Origin: CAYRKQ01 sp964424985
GTDB taxonomy: Bacteria; Patescibacteriota; Saccharimonadia; Saccharimonadales; UBA7683
Direction: 5' to 3'
DNA length: 39,465 nucleotides
Assembly: GCA_964424985.1 (NCBI GenBank)
Contig: CAYRKQ010000005.1
Coordinates: forward strand, 1-39,465
This document shows positions 22,606 to 30,854 of the stretch, in pieces. Below the pieces are notes generated by a model. That model was not told the DNA's origin, ran no database searches, and was given only the letters and a program-made list of their open reading frames with translations. Position 1 is the stretch's first letter. Each line of letters opens with the position of its first letter. A program made the translations under genes and the position numbers.

Positions 22606-23245
22606 AGTTGAATCCTTGTCTCAGAAGGTAAGTCGTTAGTTTTTGATTATCTTGATATCGTACCAGGCGACGCTTCTTTTTTACAAGCTCAAGCAGGTTC
22701 TCTTTTTCAGTCTCTTCACTATTTTGCAACACTGTCGCAATTATTTTTTGGTCAATTCCCTTAGCGTATAATTCTTGTTCTAATTTCCGTTTGCTGGGTT
22801 TTTTATGTAATTGCCGCGAGGCCACCCAAGATTTCGTAAAGGCTTCATCGTTAATATACCCCTTGTCCTGTAACCGCCCAATCACGCGAGCGATCATATC
22901 AGTTACCTTAGCTTTGTCTACCTCTTGTTTTTTAAAAACACGCTCACCCTTTTTATTTACGTATGTTTTTGGTTTAGGGTAGAGAAAGGTGCGAGTCAGA
23001 TAATCTTTAATTTCTTTTTCGGATCTAGGTCGAATCATAACGTAATTAAGACTACGTTCATAGGCTTTCCCAAATTGCGATTCAGTCGCAAAACTTTTAA
23101 CCTCACTCTCGGTTAGCTCTTTACCAATTCTTAAACCTGAACTTGCCAGCTGATATTCATTGAGTGAAAATAAATACTTTTCATCAACATAAATTGAATA
23201 TCTGTCTTGCCGCCTAACTTGTTGTGATATCTTAGTAATTTTCAT
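22568..23245 (-). CDS. recX: RecX, RecA modulator
   Basis: The 225-aa protein has the three-helix repeat architecture of RecX: LNYVMIRPRSEKEIKDYL near 65, RLQDKGYINDEAFTKSWV near 118 and RKLEQELYAKGID near 152. An N-terminal RecX extension with RRQDRYSIYVDEKYLFSLNE is the usual beta segment. RecX caps or destabilises RecA filaments. It lies 2.8 kb downstream of recA, separated by a toxin-antitoxin pair and other genes, rather than next to it. Confidence 0.9.
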   Translation of the reverse strand: MKITKISQQVRRQDRYSIYVDEKYLFSLNEYQLASSGLRIGKELTESEVKSFATESQFGKAYERSLNYVMIRPRSEKEIKDYLTRTFLYPKPKTYVNKKGERVFKKQEVDKAKVTDMIARVIGRLQDKGYINDEAFTKSWVASRQLHKKPSKRKLEQELYAKGIDQKIIATVLQNSEETEKENLLELVKKKRRLVRYQDNQKLTTYLLRQGFNYDDIKECISRSN

Positions 23246-23376
23246 AGACGCACTCTGCCATGTATTATCTCACACACAACCAGCCCCACCCCCATCGTTC
23301 ATTCTTCAATAAATTCTTCCATATGGTAAAATTTGTTGAGTATGACTCATTATTAGTGGTCGCAAAACGACTGTTC

Positions 23377-23856
23377 TTACTGTGTTTTATTGAGTCTGAT
23401 ATCTTTTTGATTTTTACTGTTCACTTTTAAGACAATGGTGAGCATCAACGATACCCACGCCACGTCAAAAATAAGACCAGCTTTGGTTTCTCCCCACTGA
23501 ATTACGTAGTGAAAATGGGAAAGTGGATCCATTGATGCCACTTGCCCCTGCTGATCTTTTAAGCCATAGAACAACCAGGCCAAATCCGGAGACATCGCTG
23601 CAAATGCACAGACTGCCAAAAGTAATGGGTTCGCCACTTTCTTCTTCAGCAAAAATGCAGCAAGTAGTAACATCACGAGCCCCTCTATAAAGAGGTAGGT
23701 ATACATTTTTGTTGTTCCAAAAATAAGCTCAGCACCAAAATGAGGCAAGGCATCGCACACGAAGTGTGAAAGGAAGGCTAAAGGTATTGCCAATTTCGGC
23801 TTTTTTATAACCGCAGCAATCGCCGCACCAGTCATAGCATGCGCCGTAGCCGTCAT
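23377..23856 (-). CDS. Membrane-bound metal-dependent hydrolase-like (YdjM/PF04307-like)
   Basis: The 159-aa membrane protein has about four helices. It carries THAMTGAAIAA-like HAMTG near residue 6 and SHFVCDALPHFG near 30, with a His/Asp set (H31, D35, H39) and a later SPDLAW and SHFHYV. These polar residues near membrane ends match the LexA-binding/metal-dependent hydrolase family PF04307, whose chemistry is poorly known. GGAG lies 10 nt before the ATG. It stands alone between recX and the yoeB gene. Confidence 0.7.
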   Translation of the reverse strand: MTATAHAMTGAAIAAVIKKPKLAIPLAFLSHFVCDALPHFGAELIFGTTKMYTYLFIEGLVMLLLAAFLLKKKVANPLLLAVCAFAAMSPDLAWLFYGLKDQQGQVASMDPLSHFHYVIQWGETKAGLIFDVAWVSLMLTIVLKVNSKNQKDIRLNKTQ

Positions 23857-23914
23857 GCCCGGTTTTCTCCGAGTATTTTAATAAGCTCATCAACAATTTG
23901 GATTGATGTATTCA

Positions 23915-24178
23915 TCAGTAGTGATTCCTGCATGAAAGAATTGTGATTGCCGTCTCGGTAGCGCCGTAGACCAACCTATGTTCGCTAGTGATTCGCCGCG
24001 ACCAATACCCGGAAAGCCCGTGCTTCAAGGCCTCGGGCTTTCCACTGCCCTGAAATGGTGTGCGACGGCACTCATTAATGAGTTTGGTTATTTTGGTAAC
24101 CAGTTTTTTATCATGGGTTTGCCAATACAAATAGTCGTCCCACGCCCCGTCATGGAAATGGACGGTTCGTTTACTCAT
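23915..24178 (-). CDS. yoeB: YoeB-family toxin mRNA interferase
   Basis: The 87-aa protein matches Txe/YoeB nearly end to end: DDYLYWQTHDKKLVTKITKLI, GSGKPEALKHGLSGYWSRRI and the C-terminal EHRLVY...CRNHY. The catalytic set (Glu in GKPE, Arg in SRRI, terminal His) is intact. YoeB cuts mRNA at the ribosomal A site when free of YefM. It overlaps yefM by 8 nt and follows it, which is the usual antitoxin-first order. Confidence 0.95.
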   Translation of the reverse strand: MSKRTVHFHDGAWDDYLYWQTHDKKLVTKITKLINECRRTPFQGSGKPEALKHGLSGYWSRRITSEHRLVYGATETAITILSCRNHY

Positions 24179-24440
24179 AGAGTTCGGTCTTTGGGTTGAA
24201 CGTCCGCTGCGTAACTTTGCCTGCCTTCACGTCGACAATACTTTTTTCAAGCCGCCGCCGCATTACCGGGTTGCCTAGTAGATATTCGGTTTCGTTCATG
24301 GAATTGTAGTCGTCCAGGGGAATCATTACGACCGAAACGTTATCGGAGCGCGTGATAATCAGCGGCTCGTGGTTTTGGTCAACCGCGTCAATGTACTTTT
24401 TAGTATCTTTTCGAAAATCTGAAACTGATGTTACTTGCAT
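24171..24440 (-). CDS. yefM: YefM/Phd-family antitoxin
   Basis: The 89-aa protein starts MQVTSVSDFRKDTKKYIDAV, the Phd/YefM DNA-binding and dimer domain, with VVMIPLDDYNSMNETEYLL characteristic of YefM. The C-terminal part (about 60-89) is the toxin-binding tail, less conserved. It should repress its own promoter with YoeB. TGTAC-type motifs upstream fit the YefM operator. Confidence 0.95.
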   Translation of the reverse strand: MQVTSVSDFRKDTKKYIDAVDQNHEPLIITRSDNVSVVMIPLDDYNSMNETEYLLGNPVMRRRLEKSIVDVKAGKVTQRTFNPKTELYE

Positions 24441-24496
24441 AGTGTACCTTTCTCAGTATGTTTATACGTACTTTTTATTGTACGCGTTTGTGTACT
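24441..24496 (-). promoter_or_regulatory. yefM-yoeB promoter/operator region
   Basis: Within 55 bp upstream of yefM there are four GTAC-centred sites: GTGTACC, TACGTAC, TTGTACG and TGTGTACT. The E. coli YefM operator has a TGTACA core, so these are good candidates for autoregulatory binding. They are spaced about one to two helical turns apart. Confidence 0.5.
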
Positions 24497-24507
24497 CATG
24501 TCAACCC

Positions 24508-25104
24508 TCATACCTCGAACACCTCAAACTCACCTTCTTCCAGAGCGTAGATCGGCAAACTCTTGTCGCCATACTCTGCCAATTCTTTTTTAGCAGCCCC
24601 CCAATCAACTGGCCCACGCGGATCAGTTTCTCCATAGGACGAGTTGAAGTGAGCAAGCGTTTTTATTGGCAAAATACCCAGACCATCTTGTAGCTCACGC
24701 CAGTCGCATGTCCAGAATGATCTCGATACCGCATGAGTACTTGCTGAATTTGTACCAACGACTTTACCTTCCCAAATGCTAGGTATGTCAAATTGCTTAA
24801 GCCAATGGAGTACTAGGTGGTCATCTCCGCCATGGATATAGACGATGTCACTTTTTTTAATCTGTTGTTCAAATGTGCCTGGAAAGGCTAATTCAATATC
24901 TGGAACAACCCCTTCTGGTGACCAGCTTCGAAAACCTTCAACGTATTGAGGAAACTTTTCCTCCCAATTTTCTCGCTTTTCAGCAAAAAAACAAAAAAGA
25001 ATCTTCGGATTTGACCCTAGCTCTTTTACCATTTCAGCAATAAATTTTTTAGCACCAGGAATATTCCGTTTAAGCCCTCCTGAATTCAAAACATACTTCG
25101 TCAT
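24508..25104 (-). CDS. Peptidase S51-like (class I glutamine amidotransferase-like) protein
   Basis: The 198-aa protein has the S51 fold signs: KKSDIVYIHGGDDHLVLHWLKQF near residue 85 (GGN-like) and the nucleophile-elbow position VVGTNSASTHAVSRSFW near 115, where Ser in NSAS takes the place of the G-x-S-A-G serine. RRPVDWG-like GPVDWG follows. S51 enzymes include PepE, an Asp-dipeptidase, and cyanophycinase. The GGxD and nucleophile regions deviate, so substrate and activity are uncertain. It overlaps the upstream hydrolase gene by 4 nt and is the last gene of the recA operon. Confidence 0.75.
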   Translation of the reverse strand: MTKYVLNSGGLKRNIPGAKKFIAEMVKELGSNPKILFCFFAEKRENWEEKFPQYVEGFRSWSPEGVVPDIELAFPGTFEQQIKKSDIVYIHGGDDHLVLHWLKQFDIPSIWEGKVVGTNSASTHAVSRSFWTCDWRELQDGLGILPIKTLAHFNSSYGETDPRGPVDWGAAKKELAEYGDKSLPIYALEEGEFEVFEV

Positions 25105-25670
25105 AAATAACCTTTCTCCTTCAGAAATGGGACGATTTCAGATAACTCTGTTCGGTTGCTGCTGAGGTGTTTGCCATTTGGTATTTCTATAAATGTACCC
25201 GCAACTTTTTTACAAAAATCTTTTGCGTCATTCACATCACAATATATATCGTCATCACCGTGCAAAAAGTAGAAACTGTCGGCTTTGGCTTTGATTTTTT
25301 CGACATTAAACTCATCGGGAAATAGATTATCGAATTGTCCAGGTTCATACCACTCGGCGTTTCTCACCAAGTTCTCGTTGAGGAATGTACCCACCAAAAT
25401 AACCGTGTCTACTTTAGGAAACCAGTCACTTTGTAGTAGATTCAAAACTGTAGTGGCACCCGAAGAATGACCAATTAGCAAACAATCAGAAAAGTCTTGA
25501 CCTGAACTTTTTAGAAATTCTTCGTAGGTTGTGTGGTTGGGAGTGTGATTACCAGGTAAATTCGGCACCCAAACTTCAACGCCTTTTTCTTCAAGCAATC
25601 CACGCAGCCACGGAAACCAGCTATATTCTGGGCTTCCATCGGTACCGTGTAATAAAACTGCTTTTTTCAT
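25101..25670 (-). CDS. RBBP9/YdeN-like alpha/beta hydrolase
   Basis: The 189-aa protein has the alpha/beta hydrolase core: AVLLHGTDGSPEYSW at the N-terminus (oxyanion HG), the nucleophile elbow LLIGHSSGATT near 66-76, the acid in FLHGDDDIY near 138 and the catalytic His in IPNGKHLSS near 166. Length and order match RBBP9/YdeN serine hydrolases, whose physiological substrate is generally unknown. It is 7 nt downstream of the 129-aa gene and overlaps the S51-like gene. Confidence 0.88.
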   Translation of the reverse strand: MKKAVLLHGTDGSPEYSWFPWLRGLLEEKGVEVWVPNLPGNHTPNHTTYEEFLKSSGQDFSDCLLIGHSSGATTVLNLLQSDWFPKVDTVILVGTFLNENLVRNAEWYEPGQFDNLFPDEFNVEKIKAKADSFYFLHGDDDIYCDVNDAKDFCKKVAGTFIEIPNGKHLSSNRTELSEIVPFLKEKGYL

Positions 25671-25677
25671 ACCAAAA

Positions 25678-26067
25678 TTATTCCAACGACGCTGGCTCTG
25701 CTAGGTTAACTTGCTCTACTGGTATTGCATAGCCCTTCCTTGGGTGTGAGCTATAAGCCTCCGCGTAAGGTTTCCTCCAGGGTTGTTCGCCTTCGCTTAC
25801 GCTTATTTCATCCAACCTATCAAGCCACCAGGCGACATCTTTGCCAGGAATTATGACCTCGCCTTCTTTGTCGCTCCATAGAAAGTGGGCGAGCATGCCT
25901 TCAGGACAATGCTGTAGTACATCATTTGGAGTAACATACCTTAGATCAGCAACCCCATCGCCTGCTCTTTCCTCAAACCGATTAAATTGTTCGTCGGTCA
26001 GCGTTACTTCGTATATACGTCTTTCGGCTTCATGCTCACCACTGCCTATTATTCCTTCTGACGACAT
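25678..26067 (-). CDS. Hypothetical protein, 129 aa, in the recA operon
   Basis: An acidic soluble protein (for example YEVTLTDEQFNRFEERAGDG) with aromatic residues (VAWWLDRLDE) and no recognisable domain. It starts 6 nt after the recA stop codon, with an AGGAG Shine-Dalgarno 9 nt before its ATG that lies in the last recA codons, so it is co-transcribed with recA. Confidence 0.7.
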   Translation of the reverse strand: MSSEGIIGSGEHEAERRIYEVTLTDEQFNRFEERAGDGVADLRYVTPNDVLQHCPEGMLAHFLWSDKEGEVIIPGKDVAWWLDRLDEISVSEGEQPWRKPYAEAYSSHPRKGYAIPVEQVNLAEPASLE

Positions 26068-26073
26068 GACTAA

Positions 26074-27117
26074 TTACTCCTGCTCCGCCTTGGCGGCGGC
26101 TTCTTTTACTTTCTTGACGATCTCAGCCATGACTTTTGGGTTGTCTTTTAGGTATTGTTTGGAAGCTTCGCGGCCTTGGCCAATCTTGGCATCGTTATAG
26201 TCAAACCAGGCGCCAGCTTTGCCAACAATGCCGTACTGCACACCAAGATCGACGGCGTCGCCCGTTGCGGAGATGCCTTCATTGTACATAATGTCGAACT
26301 CCGCTACGCGGAATGGGGGAGCGATCTTATTTTTCACTACCTTCACTTTTGTTCGGTTGCCAATAATATTTTCGCCATCTTTAATTTGGCCAATACGGCG
26401 GATATCAACACGCACTGATGCGTAAAACTTCAGCGCATTACCACCGGTGGTGGTTTCTGGGTTACCAAACATCACCCCAATCTTCATACGAATCTGGTTA
26501 ATGAAGATGACAGTCGTTTTACTTTTACTGATAATACCGGTGAGCTTTCGCAGCGCCTGGCTCATGAGCCGTGCCTGAAGACCCATGTGGCTATCGCCCA
26601 TATCCCCTTCGATTTCTGCTTGCGGTACTAAGGCGGCAACGGAATCGACTACCACTAAATCAACGGCGTTCGAGCGCACCAAGGTTTCGGCAATTTCAAG
26701 CGCTTGTTCACCGTTATCTGGCTGGGAAACAAAGAGATTTTCGGTATCTACCCCAACTCGCCTGGCATACTGCGGATCCAGCGCATGCTCCGCGTCAATG
26801 AAAGCTGCCGTGCCGCCAGCTTTTTGCACTTCCGCAATGGCGTGAAGTGTCAGCGTGGTTTTACCGCTAGATTCCGGCCCGTAAATTTCAATAATTCTTC
26901 CTTTTGGAAAACCACCACCTAGCGCAAGATCCAGGCTTAGCGATCCTGTCCCAAAAGTTTCTACATCACTTTTATGTGAATCTCCCAGTTTCATAATAGC
27001 CCCATCACCAAACTGCTTGGTGATCTGCTCCATGGCAAGGCTTAACGCCTTGTCCTTACCACTTGCACTACCGTCAGACTCTGTTATTTCTTTCTTCGGT
27101 TTTGCTGCCTTTGCCAT
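26074..27117 (-). CDS. recA: RecA recombinase
   Basis: The 347-aa protein is standard RecA: Walker A GPESSGKTT near residue 81, the DNA-binding loop 1 VPQAEIEGDMGDSHMGLQARLMSQALRKL region, Walker B LVVVDSVAAL and loop 2 with GNPETTTGGNALKFYASVRVDIRR. The C-terminus is Lys/Glu-rich. It forms filaments on ssDNA for homologous recombination and repair. TAGGAGGGG is a strong Shine-Dalgarno. It heads a four-gene operon with a hypothetical protein and two hydrolases. No LexA gene or clear SOS box is visible. Its leader has a hairpin sharing a loop sequence with the rny leader. Confidence 0.98.
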   Translation of the reverse strand: MAKAAKPKKEITESDGSASGKDKALSLAMEQITKQFGDGAIMKLGDSHKSDVETFGTGSLSLDLALGGGFPKGRIIEIYGPESSGKTTLTLHAIAEVQKAGGTAAFIDAEHALDPQYARRVGVDTENLFVSQPDNGEQALEIAETLVRSNAVDLVVVDSVAALVPQAEIEGDMGDSHMGLQARLMSQALRKLTGIISKSKTTVIFINQIRMKIGVMFGNPETTTGGNALKFYASVRVDIRRIGQIKDGENIIGNRTKVKVVKNKIAPPFRVAEFDIMYNEGISATGDAVDLGVQYGIVGKAGAWFDYNDAKIGQGREASKQYLKDNPKVMAEIVKKVKEAAAKAEQE

Positions 27118-27176
27118 GTTACCGTTCCCCTCCTACATTTTCCGTTGATTGACACATAGACGCCCTCCTTCATGCT

Positions 27177-27206
27177 GCCCGCCACTTTATTTAAAATATG
27201 GTGGGC
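27177..27206 (-). promoter_or_regulatory. recA leader hairpin
   Basis: GCCCGCCA (27177-27184) pairs with TGGTGGGC (27199-27206) through 8 bp including one G-U, about 60 nt upstream of the recA ATG. On the minus strand the sequence CACCATATTTTAA inside it is identical to a segment of the rny leader, and in both cases it lies between a CCACC-type and a GG-rich arm. Confidence 0.45.
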
Positions 27207-27270
27207 GAGACTTTTGTGTAATGTTAGCCACCCTGCTACTCTCTATTATACTGCCGAGTGGAAAATTTGC

Positions 27271-27276
27271 TACAAT
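27271..27276 (+). promoter_or_regulatory. -10 box of a leaderless pilin-like gene
   Basis: TACAAT ends 7 nt before the GTG start of the pilin-like gene, without any Shine-Dalgarno. Confidence 0.5.
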
Positions 27277-27283
27277 ACTCTTA

Positions 27284-27676
27284 GTGAAACGTTTAAATAA
27301 CACTGGCTTTACCGCAATCGAGTTACTTGTATGTGTTTTAGGTGTCATTGTGCTGGCAGGTATTGGCGTTGCAAACGTGAGAGCTCTGCGAGCTGATAAT
27401 CGAGATGAAGCTCGCAAGACTGACATCAATGCTATTTACTACCAGCTGGAAAGTTTTTACGAAAAAAATGACTACTACCCTGAAAAGCTGAGCACTCAGA
27501 CGTTGCCGGGTATTGATCCTGAAAGCTTGATCGACCAAGACAACCTCGCCGTACATGCCGAGGGAGCCAGCTATGTCTACCGACCGAATGACTGCTCTAA
27601 AACAAAATGTCAGAGCTTCGAACTTTCAACCGAACTAGAGCGCGAAAGCACCTACATCAAACTCAGCCTCAATTGA
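27284..27676 (+). CDS. Type IV pilin-like protein, orphan
   Basis: The predicted 130-aa protein starts at GTG (read MKRLNNTG) and carries the prepilin motif TG|FTAIELLVC with Glu5, a hydrophobic helix, and a globular region RADNRDEARKTDINAIYYQLESFYEKNDYYP similar in layout to the major pilin. A Cys pair in NDCSKTKC sits where the major pilin has its D-loop Cys pair. The frame extends further upstream, but the GTG is right for a prepilin leader of 8 residues. It is isolated from the pilus operon, divergent from recA, and could be a minor or alternative pilin, or a competence pilin. Confidence 0.85.
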   Translation: MKRLNNTGFTAIELLVCVLGVIVLAGIGVANVRALRADNRDEARKTDINAIYYQLESFYEKNDYYPEKLSTQTLPGIDPESLIDQDNLAVHAEGASYVYRPNDCSKTKCQSFELSTELERESTYIKLSLN

Positions 27677-27690
27677 TAAAGATTTTACAG

Positions 27691-27835
27691 CTTGAATCTC
27701 AAAACCTCACAATGTCATCCTCGGACTTGATCCGAGGATCCAATAAACAGACTGGATCCCCGCCTTACTCCTACGCTAAAGCTTCGGCGCACAGGTCGCG
27801 GGGATGACGTTTCGCTTTGGGTTTTTAGATTCAGG
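27691..27835. repeat. MITE-like element with two palindromic units
   Basis: The ends CTTGAATCTCAAAACC and GGGTTTTTAGATTCAGG are imperfect inverted repeats. Inside are two members of the palindromic family: one with GTCATCCTCGGAC/GTCC-type arms around ACTTGATCC, and one starting ACTGGATCCCCG and ending CGGGGATGACG. A sister element with nearly perfect ends lies at 38396. No coding capacity is seen. Confidence 0.75.
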
Positions 27836-27891
27836 TTTTAGGGATTTTGGATTTGGAGCTTATTTGTAGTTTGATGCTTGGTATTTGGATT

Positions 27892-28671
27892 TTAATTTCC
27901 ATACTCTCGTATAGTCCCCTCATGCGCCTGAATAGTACGGTGTGCAAATTCATGGGGATTTTGAGCATAACTAAAGTTATAATTATGCTGTTCGCCGGCA
28001 GTTTCAATAGTAATGGTGCCGGTTTTGAAAATACGGTGTATTAAGCTTGGTTGAATCACGCTAACATCTTCAACTTCACCAATATTGAGTTGAGAAATCT
28101 GGCGGCTGATAAGGCTGTGGTAATTAATATAGACAACTTTTTGGTTGGTTAAAATCAGGCGGCTTTTGTTATACACGTAGGCCGCCACGAAACCAACCAA
28201 CCCGAGCATAGCAGCCAGTACAATCATCACAAGGCCGCCAAGGGATTTTATTGCGGTGGTTGATAGCCCAATTGAATCAGCAATGGAGGTGTCGGTGACC
28301 AAAAAGCCATACGTTGTCATAATAAAAATAATACCCAGAACTGTAGCACCATAAATTCCGACAAGCCCAATCGGGTGCCTGGTTGTCTGTACCATAATAA
28401 CTTCGCTGGGGTCGTGTTCAAACAGCTTGAGAAATTCATCTGGTACCCCCGCCAAATTTTTGCCGGCATGCATTCCCGCTCCCGCTTCGCCATAATTTGG
28501 GGTTGGTGAGTGAGGGTTAAATTCATCCTTGCTGGCACCTGGGGCGCTAGTTGGCGTATTCTGATCTTGCGGCGAGGTTGCTCCATATTGTTTGGGAACA
28601 CCGTACGTTTCCATGCCGGTTTGAGAATCAACGGCAACGGAACCAACTAGTTTCTTCTTTCGTTCTGGCAT
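27892..28671 (-). CDS. Membrane PH-like (bPH2/YdbS-type) domain protein
   Basis: The 259-aa protein has a disordered Pro/Ser/Gln N-terminus (about 1-75), a short region with HDPSEVIMVQTTRHPIGL, two membrane helices (about 105-128 and 150-172), and a C-terminal bacterial PH domain: NKSRLILTNQKVVYINYHSLISRQISQLNIGEVEDVSV, a strongly typical bPH2 sequence, and GTITIETAGEQ. Members are membrane proteins of unknown role. TATAAT lies 10 nt before the ATG. It is transcribed alone between the MITE and ruvB. Confidence 0.85.
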   Translation of the reverse strand: MPERKKKLVGSVAVDSQTGMETYGVPKQYGATSPQDQNTPTSAPGASKDEFNPHSPTPNYGEAGAGMHAGKNLAGVPDEFLKLFEHDPSEVIMVQTTRHPIGLVGIYGATVLGIIFIMTTYGFLVTDTSIADSIGLSTTAIKSLGGLVMIVLAAMLGLVGFVAAYVYNKSRLILTNQKVVYINYHSLISRQISQLNIGEVEDVSVIQPSLIHRIFKTGTITIETAGEQHNYNFSYAQNPHEFAHRTIQAHEGTIREYGN

Positions 28672-28755
28672 CGTAGTTTCTATTATATCCTATCGAATGT
28701 AATATGCAGTATTTGAAATATACCAGCTTGCTTGATATATTATGCGGTGCTTCTA

Positions 28756-29784
28756 TTACAGTAACTCGGGCTGATTTTTACCCGTTTGTTTTTTGCCAAG
28801 ATGCTTATAACCTTTTGCCGTTACCTTGCGCCCGCGAGGCGTTCGTTCTAAAAAACCAATTTGCAGCAAGTAGGGTTCGAAGAAATCTTCAATTGTTGAG
28901 CGTTCATCGCCCGTAAGTGCTGCAAGCGTGTCTACGCCAACAGGTCCACCGGAGTGGTTTTCAATAATAGCCGTGAGCAGCCGCCGATCTGCCGGGTCAA
29001 GACCGCTGACGTCAATTTCAAGAAGATCCAAAGCACCGTGCGCAACCTGTGTATCAATAATACCGTCACCGTTGATGTCGGCATAATCACGAACTCGCTT
29101 CAAAAGACGGTTAGCAATACGCGGCGTCAAGCGTGCGCGGGTTGAAATCATGTCAGCAGCTTCTGGATCAATATGTACTTTTAAGATATCAGCCGAGCGG
29201 TGGACAATGCTGGCAATTTCTTCCGGTGTATAAAACTCAAGGCGGTGCATAATACCAAACCGGTCTCTGAGCGGCGCCGCCAAACTACCCGTTCGAGTGG
29301 TAGCACCAATGATGGTAAACTTCGGTAAATCAAGCCGCAGACTTTTGGCGCTCGGGCCTTTGCCCAGCATGATATCAAGTTTGAAATCTTCCATGGCCGA
29401 ATAGAGCACCTCTTCCACGCTGCGGCCCAACCGATGAATTTCGTCAATAAATAAAATGTCGCCATCTTGCAAATTTGTCAGAAGCGATGCTAAATCACCA
29501 GCCCGTCCAATCGCTGGACCTGAAGTGATTCTTATCTGCGCGCCCATCTCATTAGCAATGACACTTGCCATAGTAGTTTTACCAAGCCCTGGTGGGCCGT
29601 AGAGCAACACATGATCAACCGGCTCACCGCGCTTCTTGGCGGCATCAATCGCCAGCTTCACATTTTTCTTCAGCCGCTCCTGCCCAATATATTCTTTAAA
29701 ATTCTTCGGCCTAAGCGACTGCTCAAACTGCTCCTCAACCGGAGTCTCCTCATTCAACGTATTCACAATTCGATCAACTGCCAT
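28756..29784 (-). CDS. ruvB: RuvB Holliday junction helicase
   Basis: The 342-aa protein is typical RuvB: RPKNFKEYIGQERLK near the N-terminus, Walker A GPPGLGKTTMA near 65, Walker B ILFIDEIHRL near 113, the sensor ATTRTGSLAAPLRDRFG near 160 and a C-terminal winged helix with YLLQIGFLERTPRGR. It forms the hexameric motor driving branch migration with RuvA. The ATG is immediately after the cupin stop codon. It is the fifth gene of the ruvA-led operon. Confidence 0.98.
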   Translation of the reverse strand: MAVDRIVNTLNEETPVEEQFEQSLRPKNFKEYIGQERLKKNVKLAIDAAKKRGEPVDHVLLYGPPGLGKTTMASVIANEMGAQIRITSGPAIGRAGDLASLLTNLQDGDILFIDEIHRLGRSVEEVLYSAMEDFKLDIMLGKGPSAKSLRLDLPKFTIIGATTRTGSLAAPLRDRFGIMHRLEFYTPEEIASIVHRSADILKVHIDPEAADMISTRARLTPRIANRLLKRVRDYADINGDGIIDTQVAHGALDLLEIDVSGLDPADRRLLTAIIENHSGGPVGVDTLAALTGDERSTIEDFFEPYLLQIGFLERTPRGRKVTAKGYKHLGKKQTGKNQPELL

Positions 29785-30162
29785 TTAGTTTTCCTTCTTT
29801 TCATAAGGACTTTCAGATATATCAACCATCCGAACATGTCGTTCGTTATCTTCGTTAAACGCCGGTGTAACACATAAGGCCATCTTCATCTTTCCAAAAT
29901 AGTGTATGCGAGTTTTAGGTGGTATAACAATCAGATCCTTAGCTTGAACTTCAACTTTTTCATCATTTAACACATACGTTCCTTTGCCTTCAAAGATCAA
30001 ATACATATATGTGCTTACTTCATCATAAAATTCTTCCAGATGACCTTCATTAACTTCTACATACACCAAGTTAGAACTTGGGACATCTTCGCCATAAACG
30101 GTCAGATCAATTCCAAACTTATGGAATTGTTTTGCTTCTTCTGGAGTATATTTATACTTCAT
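29785..30162 (-). CDS. Cupin-domain protein
   Basis: The 125-aa single-domain cupin has motif-like segments VNEGHLEEFYDEVSTYMYLIFEGKGTYVLND and LIVIPPKTRIHYFGKMK. The first cupin motif retains the Gly and Glu but lacks the classical HxH pair (it has EGHLEEF), so metal binding is uncertain. It may be a sugar- or nucleotide-binding or regulatory cupin. It is packed between an SDR gene and ruvB with gaps of 2 and 0 nt. Confidence 0.8.
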   Translation of the reverse strand: MKYKYTPEEAKQFHKFGIDLTVYGEDVPSSNLVYVEVNEGHLEEFYDEVSTYMYLIFEGKGTYVLNDEKVEVQAKDLIVIPPKTRIHYFGKMKMALCVTPAFNEDNERHVRMVDISESPYEKKEN

Positions 30163-30164
30163 GG

Positions 30165-30854
30165 CTACCTATAGTTTACATGAAGTTCGTTAATCCAGAG
30201 CTTGTCTGGGGAGTTAATGGCTGAAACAATTTTATCTGCAAGATCATCCGGCTCGGTGAATTTTTCTGTCGGAAAGTCTTCGCCCGTTTTTTCAAACATC
30301 TTTGTGTTCGTACCTGCCTGGTACACCCCTAGAATATGAATGTTCGTTTCTTTTAAATCCTCGCGCAAAACATCCGTGAAACCTTTCGCTCCATATTTGC
30401 TTGCAGTATAGACCGATTGGCCTGCTTGCGCGACAATTCCAGATTTAGAAATTACATTTACAAGCGCTGCTTCATCCGCACTGCGCAGCATTGGCAGGAA
30501 TGCTTTGGTAACATAGATCGTACCCAATAAGTTAGTAGTGATGATTACTTCGATAGCCTCATCGTCAATTTCTTCTAACTGCGAAACTTTCTGCCACAGA
30601 CCAGCGTTATTCACAACAATGTCGAGCTTGCCATATTCTTGCTGAACCCAACTCGCGAGCTGGTTAACGTCATCCTTGCTTGAAACATCACAATTCTTTA
30701 CAGCAATATTTTCCGAACGAAAGCCGTCCGCTGATTCAATGCTCCGACTTGCTGCAATAACCTTTGCGCCACTAGCCGCCAACTTTTCAGCAACAGACCG
30801 ACCAATGCCGTCACTTGCCCCAGTCACGAGTGCAATCTTGTCTTGAATTTTCAT
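30165..30854 (-). CDS. Short-chain dehydrogenase/reductase
   Basis: The 229-aa classical SDR has the NAD(P)-binding TGASDGIG near residue 13, an NNAG at about 88, the catalytic Ser region VNVISKSG and the YTASK catalytic Tyr/Lys pair at about 150. The substrate cannot be assigned. It overlaps the deoxyribosyltransferase-like gene by 4 nt and precedes the cupin gene by 2 nt. Confidence 0.9.
   Translation of the reverse strand: MKIQDKIALVTGASDGIGRSVAEKLAASGAKVIAASRSIESADGFRSENIAVKNCDVSSKDDVNQLASWVQQEYGKLDIVVNNAGLWQKVSQLEEIDDEAIEVIITTNLLGTIYVTKAFLPMLRSADEAALVNVISKSGIVAQAGQSVYTASKYGAKGFTDVLREDLKETNIHILGVYQAGTNTKMFEKTGEDFPTEKFTEPDDLADKIVSAINSPDKLWINELHVNYR

Noticed and set aside
27149..27283. Upstream extension of the orphan pilin frame
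   Set aside because: It would place a second hydrophobic stretch before the prepilin leader and runs over the recA leader; the GTG with a -10 box 7 nt upstream fits a normal prepilin.
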